The notes under the pieces: generated by a model
Databases searched by the model: none
Told to the model about the DNA's origin: nothing
The model's input: the letters and a program-made list of their open reading frames with translations, nothing else
Source: Dendrolimus kikuchii
Lineage: Eukaryota > Arthropoda > Insecta > Lepidoptera > Lasiocampidae
Direction of reading: 5' to 3'
DNA: 64,000 bases
Assembly (NCBI GenBank): GCA_019925095.2
Contig: CM034397.1
Coordinates: forward strand, 7,397,763 to 7,461,762
Part shown: positions 1 to 11,700 of the stretch, one piece after another
Layout: each line of letters opens with the position of its first letter
Position numbering within the stretch: position 1 is the first letter of the stretch
Position numbers and translations under genes: made by a program

Positions 1-2590
1 CTTAGCTTGAATCTGATTTATGCTAAGAACAGTTCGACAGCACTTAATTCTATTTTAGTGATGTTAAAAGCTTTCTGAATTCGGAACAAGGCTGAATCAA
101 TATTTAAGGCAACTTTGCTCTTCAATCTTATTCCCTATATGTTACTTTTATGTCACTTATCTTTTTGTTATAATCTGTTATTTTGTTATAATATATTATA
201 CATGTTGTTGTTCGTAAAAATAATATTACCTATGTCGGGTTAAAAGTAATTGTGATCTCAATTATTGAATATTTGAATATTCGCCTATAATTTTACCAAT
301 TACGTTGACATTAACGAAATCGTTTAAAATTACCTTTGTGGTGTTAATTGTCTCTTTGATTACGTCTCGCTCCATTCTATCGCCGAGTTAATGGATATTG
401 AATTGCAATATTGTTCTCTGTTGATTGGATATTTGTTTACATGCTTATTGCGATATTGTTTGATTTACATTTTGACCCGAGGTCAAAGATGGGTCATGCC
501 CTGATGAATGCTAAGGGGCAATACAAATGTTATTACTTAGAACATTTTTCAAAAAATATTCTATAATAATAAAAAATGTCTAATGATAAAAAGGTACGTA
601 GGTATGCAACTGCCCAGAAAGTTTATTGCAACAAAATTATGCATTACGGAACTGTTCTGCTAACGTTTTGAATGAATTATCTATTATAGGTGTTATTACG
701 TCTAAATATTTTACTACTTGTAACAATTTCAACGTGTAATATAATAATACTCTGTGCACTAAATTGATTTTATATGACATTCATATACACCTTTGTACTT
801 TTAATATAGGTTTCATAAACATTGAAAATAATTTTGCTTTGAATATTGGTTAAAACTATTTAGATGATTCTTTGTATAAATATGTATATAATAAATTTTA
901 TTATGTGGGCATCAAAACAAGGTGATACTTCGTTACATTTTTAATTACTTAGGGATGAACATTAATATGTATTACCTAGTATATTTTAAAACTGAATCCC
1001 TTTTGTATTCTGTTCAAAATCGCTCTAGTATGGAACACTATTTTTTTAAATTAGTAATAACACATTATTGCATTACATACTTCATTAAGGAAGAAACACT
1101 ATTGGTTAAAATGAATAAAATGCGAGTCGAGGTAACATATTTACAATCCTTAGAATGGATGCGATAATTCATAGCAATACATTAGTTTTGATCTTTTAAA
1201 GGAAAAGAAAAAATTTTTTGTCTTTATCTAATAAAAATGTTGTTTTTACACCTGTAACTACATACGCAAGTTATCTTTGATATTTTACAACTGTGAACGT
1301 AATCCTCCTAAATAATTCTGGCTTAAGAAGCATTCTGAACAGGCAAATTGTGGCTCCTTTAGACACTGTTTGGCGACAATCCCTACAGAGTTTATTGTTG
1401 ACCGGTATCAAACTGAATTGCTGCTTGAGTACTATAGTTTAACAAGCTATTTATGTTTGCGTTTAGTTCTGTGGGAAGTAATTTAGGGAGAGCTTTAAAC
1501 ATTACAATGGTACGCCATTAAGAGCTAGTATTTGTACGACGGCAAATTGTGTTACCCTATTATCTTTAAGCAACAGACTTTACAGTATACTCGTAATGTA
1601 CACAATTTAAATCCGGCGTAGGATTAATTGAGTGGTGCGCATGCTTCTATGGAGTGTCATAGATCACAGGTTTTGTGGGGAAAAAATCGCACCAAGATAT
1701 TCGTAGTGCGCTCACAGCCAACTTTATTGCCTACCAAGTGTCAATTATATTAAGGATTAAATCTGGTTTTGAATAAATGTCATGTTATTTATATTCTAAT
1801 TTTTAATTGTGGCTAAGTTCGGAACGTCCGCTTTCCTACCTTTTACAAAATACTTCTTGAATATCTTTCACTGAAAACCCATGGGCCTTAATTACTTATG
1901 AGGTCAAACCATTTCTTAAGCATTAAATTAAATAATTAGTACGCTATCATAAAGGTACACTAAACAAAAAAGATCGTCGATAGTTAACGTTACCCTGTCA
2001 ATATATATTTCGTGCATCTAGCTTGATTTGTTAAAAAGTAAAAACCACCAACATTGCCATATTAGCTAACAATATCTCTTTGGTTAGGATACCTGATTGA
2101 GATCGCGTTATGTAAAAAGAACACGTATTGTTTTGCAAAGAAAGTATTGTAATTATGAAATTTTGATACTGTTTAAGTTTAAGAAGAATAAAGATTTTTA
2201 TCTTTTCATAGCGTCAGGGCTATGCAGAACTGTCAAATTTCAGGCTTAGTATAGAATCATATATCCGTATTAACCGAATGGATGCGGCGAAGTGGAAGGG
2301 AGGGTAAAAAGGCAATTTATTTAATGGCACCAAAATACTTTACCATATTACCACTGAAGTAAGGGTTTGAGAGTTCACACGCGATGCACGTAATGACGTA
2401 ACACGTTTTTTGTTCTGGAAATATGAAGTCCCAAATATCAACTACCTAATTTTGTCTTAATGTTGGAAATACGTAACTACTTAATGTAGTCGGTAATAAT
2501 TTCATGTACCTCATTATTGAAATTGCTAGTAAATGGATTGAAGAAATAATATCTACATAAATATAATATTATGACTTGAAATAAATAAAA
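1..2590. other. AT-rich non-coding stretch, nothing recognised
   Basis: No exon-like segment with splice sites, no transposon terminus and no tandem array was recognised. The only open frames are short and AT-driven. Confidence 0.5.
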
Positions 2591-2638
2591 AAAATCGAAA
2601 TGTGTGCTGGGACACATATTAGAAGTGAAACTTCAACA

Positions 2639-2842
2639 GACAAGTGGAAAAACGAATCGCAACGGACAAGTTGAAAAACAAATGGTAACGGATGAGTGGT
2701 AAAAACGAATCGCACCGGACAAGTGAAAAAACGAATGGCAACGGATAAGTGGAAAAGTGAATCGCAACGGACAAGTGGAAAAACGAATGGCAACGGACAA
2801 GTAGAAAAACTTCAACTGACAAGTGACAAAATGAATCGCAAC
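2639..2842. repeat. 26-bp minisatellite with A/B alternation
   Basis: About seven to eight degenerate units read like CAAGTGGAAAAACGAAT followed by CGCAACGGA or GGCAACGGA. The first six alternate between the CGC/CGC-like and GGC/GGT versions, so the effective higher-order unit is about 52 bp. Only one such unit is present, inverted, in the right half of the element, at about 2922-2945. Confidence 0.75.
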
Positions 2843-2930
2843 AAAATTTTAACTTGAAGTTTTACGGGCAGGTTTTCAAATTGGACAAGTCTGCCCGTAA
2901 AACTTCAAGTTAAAATTTTTTTGCGATTCG
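2831..2930. repeat. Central 38-bp palindrome with 19-nt loop
   Basis: Positions 2833-2871 and 2891-2928 are inverted copies with a single difference in an A run. The arms meet at ACGGGCAG / CTGCCCGT and enclose a 19-base spacer (2872-2890). RNA or single-stranded DNA could form a very stable hairpin here. Confidence 0.8.
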
Positions 2931-3164
2931 TTTTTCCACTTGTGCGTTGAATTTTCACTTCTAATATGTGTCCCAGCACACATTTCAATTTTTCGCTGGT
3001 TTACTGCAAATTATGATTTGGTTAGGTTAGGTACATTTTAATTAATGAGTTTTTTATTTAAACATATTTTATTTTATCAAACAAAAAACTGGTTTCGATC
3101 CAGAACCAAAAAAACATCCATAGTCTACTCTAAAATTATTTATTAATATTTTTTTACACAGACC

Positions 3165-3500
3165 ACAAATAGAGGCAGTGATGCACAGCCACGTGGACAG
3201 CAGAGGTATAGTTCGATTTAAACTTAAGTTTGCCTCCATTAATGGCAGCTCAGAACATCGCACTTACCGATGCGCAGAACGCGATTTTAGGTATTAGAGA
3301 GACGAGGTCGTCGGAGTACGTGGTTTATCCTCGCTCGCTCTCTCGCTCGCTTTCTCGTTTACGGGATTTCCCCGGCGCTCGGCTTACCAGGGCTGTCAAT
3401 TTAGCGCTTTCGGAGCTAGATATAGCGCTTTTTAGGGCAGTCCAGCTCCCAATTTTATTAAACAACTCCCAGCGCAAAATCTTGCGCTTTTTATAATATG
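3165..3500. other. GC-richer unassigned segment with an 88-codon ORF
   Basis: This segment is clearly richer in GC and CG than its surroundings and contains CTCGCTCG runs. It holds an open frame on the plus strand (3230-3496). The predicted peptide shows no motif I recognise, and no flanking splice pattern supports an exon. It may be a decayed repeat or the 3' part of a LINE; it is not called as a gene. Confidence 0.3.
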
Positions 3501-3539
3501 CAAATATCTAATTCATTTTATAATAAATATATATGAATA

Positions 3540-3934
3540 TCTATACTAATATTATAAAGAGGAAAGATTAGATTGTTTGTTTGTATTGAAGAGGCTCCAA
3601 AACTACAGAACCGATTTGAAAAATTCTTTCACTGTTGGCAAGCTACACTATCTCCGGGTGACATAAGCTGTATTATATTTACAAAAAAATTAGGGATCCT
3701 TATTAAAACTCCAATAATGTAACCCAAGGTGTAAAAAAAAAACAAAAATCGCGTGCACTGCGAAAACTATTGATGATAGAATAAAATAATGAACTACGAC
3801 TTTGCAGAATACATCACATCATTGCACACACGTTATTTACAAAAAGTGTCGCGACAGCATATGCCTAACTATTATAGTTATGCCACAATAAGTGTTCTTT
3901 TATTTTAAATTTTTAATTAAAACGCCGCCGCTAG
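3540..3934 (+). mobile_element. Helitron-like element, 5' end
   Basis: It begins A|TCTATACTAATATTATAAAG, the 5' terminus also seen in other copies here (7537 minus, 10727 plus, 52995 minus). The family's internal wording about an ACCGATTTGAAAAATTCTTTCA stretch is split across 3606-3632. A candidate CTAG terminus lies at 3931-3934 but is followed by A rather than T, so the 3' boundary is uncertain. Confidence 0.5.
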
Positions 3935-5234
3935 AAAATGCTCTTTATTTGTATCTTGGTATTCATCCTTATCAAAATAAATTACTTCATATTCAAGACT
4001 GCTTCAATACTTTTATATAAGTTTTTGAATTATTCAATTCGGATATCCCATTCGAAAGATATCACGAGTTTAAAATGTAAGTATTAGAACACGCGGCCGT
4101 GACGCTTTTTCGTGAGCGAAAAATCGTAAGACCGCGTCTATATAGAAGTTTCACTTCAATAACATGCTCCATAGTTGTACTACCGAAACAAGATTGCCAT
4201 TACTTAAAAATACTTTGAAAACTTCTGCTTTTCGAACGCTCTGAGTATGTATCTAAAAACTAGTGATTCCTAAATTAGTAAATTAAAATTTTAGTGGGCG
4301 TGTGTCGCAGCATCGACGGCCGATGGAGCAAATGAATCCTGGAGTGGGGACTGTGTTTCAGTAAACGTAGTGTGGATGCCCTTCAGCCCGATGGACAACG
4401 ACCTGCGCAGAGTCACCGGCAGGGATAAATGAGGAGTATGGAGGACTAGAATTCTTTCAGGGAGTTGGAAAGGCCTAAATACAAACAAAGACAAAAAATG
4501 GACGTCTTTCTGCAAATAGTTCATCACGTTTCATCTTTGTAACACACATTATAATGCTAAGAGGCTATAAAAACTATAGCAACACTGGTCCCCTGCAGTG
4601 CGGGACATGACTGTTTGAAATTCCAGAATTGCGCTACGTGCAATAAATTTAGCTCGAGAGCTCCAGTCGCAACAAAACTCGAGTTTATTTAAAAAAAAAT
4701 ATTTCTCCCAAACTGAATTTTGCGGAGGTATGACGGTTACATCTGAAAGTAGAAAATCAATCTTTGTATATCTTTATATGGTTATCTTAAATTACAGAAT
4801 AAAATATATTCGCAATGTAATACAATCTAAACAATTTGGAAAATGTCATTGAATTTCTCTGTTTACTATGTGACTGTTTCTAACGTGTTAGAGAATTAAC
4901 AAATTGTGTTAGTTTACTGGCCATTGAACCCGCGTCTTATGTAAATGAAGTAGCTTCGAATCCTTGCATGAGAAGCATGCATCGTTAATCAATTATTAAA
5001 CTAATATGTACATTATTACAATTATTACGTATTGACGGTGAAGGAAAAACGTGCTGAGGAAATCTACATATTAAGACAATCTATATGTGAAACCTGCCAA
5101 TCAACTTTGGGCAGACGTACCAAGTACCATTTATCCGAAATAGTAAATAGTAGTTATTAGATAAAAGAAATAAATAAAATGATTCCCAAGCCACAGTCGC
5201 TGATCAAAAAAAAAAACCAAAAAGGTAGGCATGT
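3935..5234. other. Non-coding stretch with one possible LINE 3' fragment
   Basis: Around 4295-4530 the plus-strand frame carries a short stretch resembling LINE reverse transcriptase C-termini (an ND-L-RRVTGRD-like run), followed by stops. The rest is AT-rich and unassigned. Confidence 0.3.
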
Positions 5235-5547
5235 TAATTCAAATTCAAAAGTTTTTATTCAAAATAAGTTCCACTGTAGAACACAAATATAAGTTAACAT
5301 TTTATTTTATTTCGTGTTCTATACACACCGCTTCATATTCTATGTACACTGCTTCACAACGCCTTATTGCTGTTAAGGAGAAGAAGCGGCAAGAAACTCC
5401 CTAGCAACATGTCTAGCTAAAAAATGTTTTTCTTCTTATTTACCTAGTCCAATTTTTTTTTTATATTTATACAGAAATGTGTTACACAATTACTTTTCGA
5501 AGAATTAATGGAGTTGTAGCAAACAGTGCATACTCAGTAAGACATTG
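5235..5547 (-). repeat. Interspersed repeat, LINE-type 3' tail (copy 1)
   Basis: It shares most of its length with 49471-49788, including AAAAGTTTTTATTCAAAATA, GAGAAGAAGCGG and GGAGTTGTAGCAAACAGTGC. Read on the minus strand the sequence ends in GAATAAAAAC followed by A/T-rich tail, which suggests a 3' end. The parental ORF is not present. Confidence 0.6.
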
Positions 5548-7384
5548 TTTTCTATAATAATTAAATAACATTTACATGTATACAAATGGAAATACGAAGT
5601 CTAAATGCCAAAATAAAATACTTTACTAATAAAATTTCAATAAACCTTGGAATTCGTATTAACTCGTTGTAAGCAAAACTCTGCGCCAATGTTAATCTGT
5701 ACACGCCATTTCATAGCATAATAAAACCAAGGTAAGGAACGCAGAACATAGTAATGCCAATATTATACATATTTAATAGCACGGGCACGTCTGAACCTTA
5801 CAAAGGATTACAGGTAACATCGTTGTGGTCACAATTCTGGGCGCAAATGGTGGTTTCTATAGCCTATTCCTTTCTGTGTCAATTGTTGGAAAAATGGCTA
5901 TTGTGGCCAAAATAAACCGTATTAAGTTTCCTTTGTTTAAATGAAGGAAGGTCGGGAAATAAAATTCGCGAAAATCCTCATACATTTACTGGCTTTATGA
6001 TGGACTCGTTGAAGCAACACACAAAGGAAGCTGGCTTACCGCTTTGCACTTTTATCTCTGCCTTTAAGTTAAACAAAAGCAAAATGGATATTTAAAAAAA
6101 AACTTAATTCCCTAAATACAGTTCTTGTGAATATTATATATCTGCGGCAAATTTTCATTTTCAATCTATTTAAATTAGGTTTAACTTGAAGATTTATACC
6201 TTAGCTCTTTGAAAATGGTCACATTTTATGATTCGCAGAAGAGGTAGCTTATTATGATATACTTGCAATTTTAGAACGCCGGGGACATAAAGAGTTTGCA
6301 TATTCAGCGTTTTTTTAATCATGTTTATTCTATATTCGATATCGATCACTATAAAATAATAGATTGTTGTATTTATATATAACCAGCAAACTTTACATAT
6401 AGTCGTATCTTCTGAACTCTACAAGTACAGAAATTAAACATACACGCCAATTTAAGAAAAAAGTACTGTTTTAATTACTAAAGTTTTTTACCGAAATACG
6501 TTGAGCCGTGTCGTAGCTTATTTGAGACAAACTGCGTGATAAAAATTTTAAAGCGGTGATCTGTGATTACGCATTTTATAAACAGTATTTTCGGACACGG
6601 AGAATCGGACAGATATAACCCAGCGATTTCATTATATGAGATGTGAATTAAACATTTGGCTGCGTGTCTTCGTAAAGTCCGTATGCCTCAAGGACCCATT
6701 ATCTTAGGGCGTGTAACCAAACAATTCAAAATATAATATTTTAGTTACACATCTACCGCGGTTTAATAGAGACTATTTAAATATATTGTGTTTATTCTAT
6801 AAATATAAGAGAATGTGGATATTCTTAACACTTTTCTTGAAAAAGGGTTCGAAATCCTTACCAATGTCTCCAAATATCATTCACAAAAGGTCATGGCGAA
6901 GAGGTATCGTTGTATAAAGTCTCTTACAAATCGACCAAACAGATACGAGCATTGGATCGGCTCTTGACATTTCCCCACATACGTGCCAAAGCGTCTGTCA
7001 ACATAAAATGCCATCCCTAAAACCGATAATATTTTGCGACCCAAACCTCTTGACCTGTCTTTCTTGAGCCACTTCAAATATTGCTTGAGAACGGGCTTAT
7101 TTGACTTGGAATTGAGGCTGCATTGTGTTTAAATGCCTACAAACTTAGAGGTTACTGAAACAATGAAGTTCACATTAAAATATTATAATATAGGTGACAC
7201 GTGCGCACTTCGCTGGACGCTACTCGAGATAAGCCAACATATAATTGCTTCATTCTCAAGTCAATGCCCATCAGAGAGAATATTTGACCCTGGGATATAT
7301 TTATTGTCTAGTCAGCATACGCCGAAAAATCATCGCACCAGCCCGTTTTTCAGAATTGATATTACACATTAAAAAATTAAATTA
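5548..7384. other. AT-rich non-coding stretch, nothing recognised
   Basis: Only chance ORFs below 70 codons are present, and no terminal repeats or splice-bounded open frames were noticed. Confidence 0.4.
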
Positions 7385-7537
7385 TATTATTAATCATAAT
7401 CAAATATAACCTATATCACTCAAGAATTATGTAGCTTTCTACTGGTGAAAGAATTTTCAAAATCGGTTCAGTAGTTCAAGAGACTTCTCACTACAAACAA
7501 ACTCACATACTTTACTTTTTTATAATATTAATATAGA
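7385..7537 (-). mobile_element. Helitron-like element, 5' fragment
   Basis: On the minus strand it starts A|TCTATATTAATATTATAAAA at 7537, then shows the family's ACTGAACCGATTTTGAAAAT and TTCTTTCACC blocks. The 3' end with CTAG was not found, so this is a truncated copy. Confidence 0.5.
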
Positions 7538-8239
7538 TTGCTTGCTTTGAATTACTGAAAAAAATATTAAAGACCATTAATGTGATTTTTGAAAATTTTA
7601 TCATTATCATCCTAGTAATAAATGTCAGTTGTGTACGGGACGTCCGCCTTTGAATATAAGGATTCAATTTTCTACATTTTTTTTCCACTATGGCAGAAAT
7701 AAAAATAGTCCTACGATAATTAAGATTGATTGGGATTGACTCCCTAATCACAGGGATGAGAACAGTACTTTTCGTCCACAGGAAAAACACTTTCCCTGGT
7801 GTCATTTTTTTTTAAACTATGCGATAATACATGGGACTCATGTCCCAACTTTTGTTACAGCCACTGTTAAATCGCTGCATACATTGTAATAAAAAATATA
7901 GCAATTTTGTAACATCATTTTATACTTATAAATTACTTTTCACGAAATTATTATTTAATTTACATAAATTTGAGCTCAATATTTACTATGATCACTAAAA
8001 AAATACCGGCTGGTAGAAAAAAAATGTCGTTTCATATAGTGATGTACATTATGACATTCATCAGATTCAGATATATATTAAACTAAATGTAGCCGTACCA
8101 TTATGGGCGATTTTCTTGTAGTTTGTCTGCTATATCAATAACAGCTCCACGCCTATGAATACGAAAAATCTTTAAATTACATCTATGAGAGCCACTTGTA
8201 ATTTTAAGTTCGTGGGTTCATTGCGCCAATATGTACAGG

Positions 8240-8493
8240 ACGTTCCATTAGTAGCTCACAACGCCCAAAATACTCAATTAGCCGTTCCATAAGGCGACCG
8301 CGATCGTTGTGGTCGTGGCGAAAACGTCACTAATGACGTCATCATTTTCGATCACACAACGCTCACAACGAGCCATGTCAAGAGGTGGGTCGAATAGCCG
8401 TTCCACTTGGGTTTACGATTGTAACGCCTGTAAGCAAGTGGAACGGGAAAATCGCGGTCGTGAACGTGATCGTTGTGAGTCCCTAATGAAACG
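8240..8493. mobile_element. GC-rich MITE just upstream of the SPH gene
   Basis: The ends are inverted copies: CATTAGTAGCTCACAACG on the left (from 8246) and, on the opposite strand, CATTAGGGACTCACAACG on the right, with further matching ACGTT bases outside. Inner arms ACCGCGAT and ATCGCGGT are also inverted. It has no coding capacity and no unambiguous target duplication. It ends about 160 bases before the predicted start codon at 8653. Confidence 0.6.
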
Positions 8494-8652
8494 TAGCCAT
8501 AGAATACCTCTTGCTATCAAACTCCATCTAGATAAATCCAATAATTTCTGAGAAAATTACTGTAACATTTGACTTTAGTTTTTGTAGGCGCTTATCGATT
8601 TAATTAAAAATTTATATTAAGTACCACGTTTGTTACGTCATATTGGATTGTT

Positions 8653-8746
8653 ATGGCATTAATAGTCATGCACTTTGATCATATTTTGTGGTTTGCTATT
8701 TATTGCGATTTTATAGAAAACTTTGTATTAAGCCAGGAAAATGAAA
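8653..8746 (+). CDS. SPH exon 1 (start, signal-like N-terminus)
   Basis: ATG at 8653 (a second in-frame ATG is at 8668), ending phase 1 before donor GTAAGT at 8747. It encodes a hydrophobic stretch around ILWFAIYC, plausible as a signal peptide but with acidic residues in it. It was chosen because the frame and phase join exactly to the exon at 9160. No strong TATA box was seen. This is the least certain exon. Confidence 0.55.
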
Positions 8747-11700
8747 GTAAGTAAATAACGTTTAGAGACTTGGCACGTTGATTGTTGACTTTAACATAAA
8801 TCTGAAAGCACTCATGATACCAACTCTATTTTATAGATTAAGAAGTCCTAACTGAAAGCATTTTTCAAATCATAAGCCACCTTAGTGTTTTAAAGTTCAT
8901 TACTCTTTAAAGTCATAGTGTATTGATTAAAATTAATGACATGACCAAAAACTGTTATTTTAAAATTTTAAATCTGTTTATCATCTGTTCAATTCATCAA
9001 TGTTTTTATAACTTTATTGTGTAGTATAACTTTAAAACAATATAATTCTTAAACAGAAAAACACAAACTTATTATCTCATAAGAAACGAAAGAGTAATAA
9101 TATAAAAGAATCCTTAAATACAAGCTACATTTCAAAAATAAAATATAATTATTTTTCAGATAGCAAAGAAGATGCAGAGGTAACTACTCCTGAACCAACA
9201 GAAGAACCGGAACCACCTGATCATCACACATTTGTAGCTCTTATTGAGTAAGTCACAATTCAGATTTTCCATTATTCAATTCTTGTTTAATCAGAAATAT
9301 ATTCCTGTGGTCTCTAAACAAATGAATAATTTCTTCCATAAAAGAAATTACAAACACGAAAGGATATGCAAAAGATTATTATTCTTATGAAAGTAATTTT
9401 AACAGGTAAATCTAAATCTAACCTTTAAAAACTAATTAATTTTGAATTATAATAGTTTTTGAAATAGACATATTACTTATAGGTAGAATAATTCTAACCT
9501 ATAACTTCTCTTTAATGAACAATAAAGACGTATCTATCTAACTCTAAGGAAATCTATTTTGCGTCTTTCGCAATCTTACTAGTATTAAATCCCAATCACA
9601 TTTGGAGCATATGCTTCTAATCAATTCCAATTTGGCATCCCTCTTTCCGAGATTATTAATACACATATCACCTCACTACATCAAGTCAACAATTATTTGT
9701 CTATTCCTTGTACTGGTATTCGGCGGAGAAAGCAAGCGTGAGCGTAAGCGACTACTTGTAATTTATCTACTAAGCCACGTGTACGAAGACTGCCGCAGAA
9801 ATGGGAGTTTCAAACACGGTTCTTTTACTTGACTTCAAGTATCCACCACAGCATATGCATCTCCGTTTTACACAGCTCCTTCTTTTATCGCTCAAGTACA
9901 CTGTGACACTTCCCTGAAATAAAAAAAACACAAGTCTAATTATTTGTGAACCTTTCTTTTCAACATAACTGCCGTTTTGGGGACTAAAATTATAATGGTA
10001 CCAGCCTCCTTACGCTTGAATTTACCCCAAGCTATTTCGATATCGTCAATGCAGAATGTTGTAAATACATTTTTTTGACAAAATTGTTACATGTAGTAAT
10101 ACGTGATAATATGTAATTAGACAAAGAAATATTGTTACAAGGTCCTGCACTAAAGCCGACGATACACACTTAGTTATTATGTAATATTAATCTATACCAC
10201 TAAAATTCAAGTGTCTGTATATGATTTCAAAATGTCAAAATTGTATTGAACTGTGCTATTTATATGATGTCTATTTATAAATTAATTACTGTTTTTACAA
10301 TTGCTACTTGTCGATTATCAAAAAGAATAACTCCAAAACGACATTATAGATTTTAATGAAATATTTAGTGATTAAAGCAGAAATATTACTTTTAAATTTT
10401 GTATATGTTTCATTTCAATATCTTGTCGGTTCTAGAAGATAAGAATATAAATTCCGCGCGAAAGTCCCGCATGAACAATGTGGCAAGGCACTGTTAATAC
10501 CTAATACAACGTTTATAACAATTTTGCAGTATTGTCTTCACGGATGGATCGAAGAGGACATGTACAGGGACCATTATCCACGACAACGTGGTAATCACAG
10601 CTGCCCATTGTTTGTTAGTGTTTCGTTAATTAATTGAGAATTTTACGCCCACATTTTACTCACCATAAACGTCACAACTTAGTTTTCTACACTAAATAAT
10701 AAATCATGGTCTAATAAAACTAGTAATCTTATACTAATATAACTAAATATAACTAAAGCTGAGAGTTTATTTGCTTGAACGCGCTAATCTCAGGGACTAC
10801 TGGTCTGATTGGAAAAATTCTTTCAGTGTGAGATAGCCCATTTATCGAGGAAGGCTATAGGTTACATATCATCATGCTAAGACCAAATTTTTTTTAAATT
10901 ATTCCAGGTGGACAAAGTCACGGGCAGAAGCTAGTTAATTATATTGCTGATTTTCTGTGGCTTGTAAGGAAGGTGCTTCCATGTTTTAGATTTATATGAA
11001 ATATTTTATCCTTTAAATTAATTTAGTCGTGGAAGGCCACGACACACCTTCCATGATCAAATTGATCGTGTACTAGCAGAAGGTGGTGTCAGGAGCCTTA
11101 AGAACAGACGAGGGTGCATGACAAGAGTTATGAATGTCAAAGAAGCAAGTGAGGTGTGTAAGAATAAGCCTGAATGGCGCTCTGTTCTTCGTGCCTTCCC
11201 CGCAAGGGAACTGGCGTGAAGTTATGTATGTATGTATGTAAATTAATTTATACCTATTCCGTTATCGCTCAGGAACTATACTTACCATTTTCCGGAACAT
11301 ATAATACATGTATATGGTGTATGTATGTAAAAACAATGTTAGGACTATTCTATATAGACTTACCTAACAAAATATAACTTCATTTATATTTAATATTCGG
11401 TATGTATGTAACACCTTATACATGCATATACAAACATACACATGTTATGTGTGTGTGTGTGTGTTTGTTTTTTATTTGTTAAATATTTGTTTCGTTACGG
11501 TATGAGGGTGGGGTCTAAAAATTTGTAAGTAAATAAAATCGTCTTCATTACGTCTTCTAATACCAAAATTATTTTTTACAGCATTCAAGAATACAGTCGA
11601 TTTGTGAAACCAGAGTTAACTGCGTCTTTCGTGGTAATAGGCACCAAAAAGATGTTTGAAACAGGCTACGAACAGTATCTCCCGATAGAGCGAGTGGTGA

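Larger units (their letters stand above)
2591..2993. mobile_element. Foldback (TIR) non-autonomous element
   Basis: The two ends are inverted copies of each other: about 47 bases at 2591-2637 match the reverse complement of 2946-2993 with roughly two differences, sharing the core TGTGTGCTGGGACACATATT. Between them lie a 26-bp tandem array on the left side and a large central palindrome. There is no coding capacity. This is the architecture of foldback-type DNA elements; no superfamily can be assigned because no clean target duplication was found. Confidence 0.7.

Noticed and set aside
2569..2822. Three overlapping minus-strand ORFs of 60-74 codons
   Set aside because: They read through the 26-bp tandem array in three frames; products are repeats of the array.
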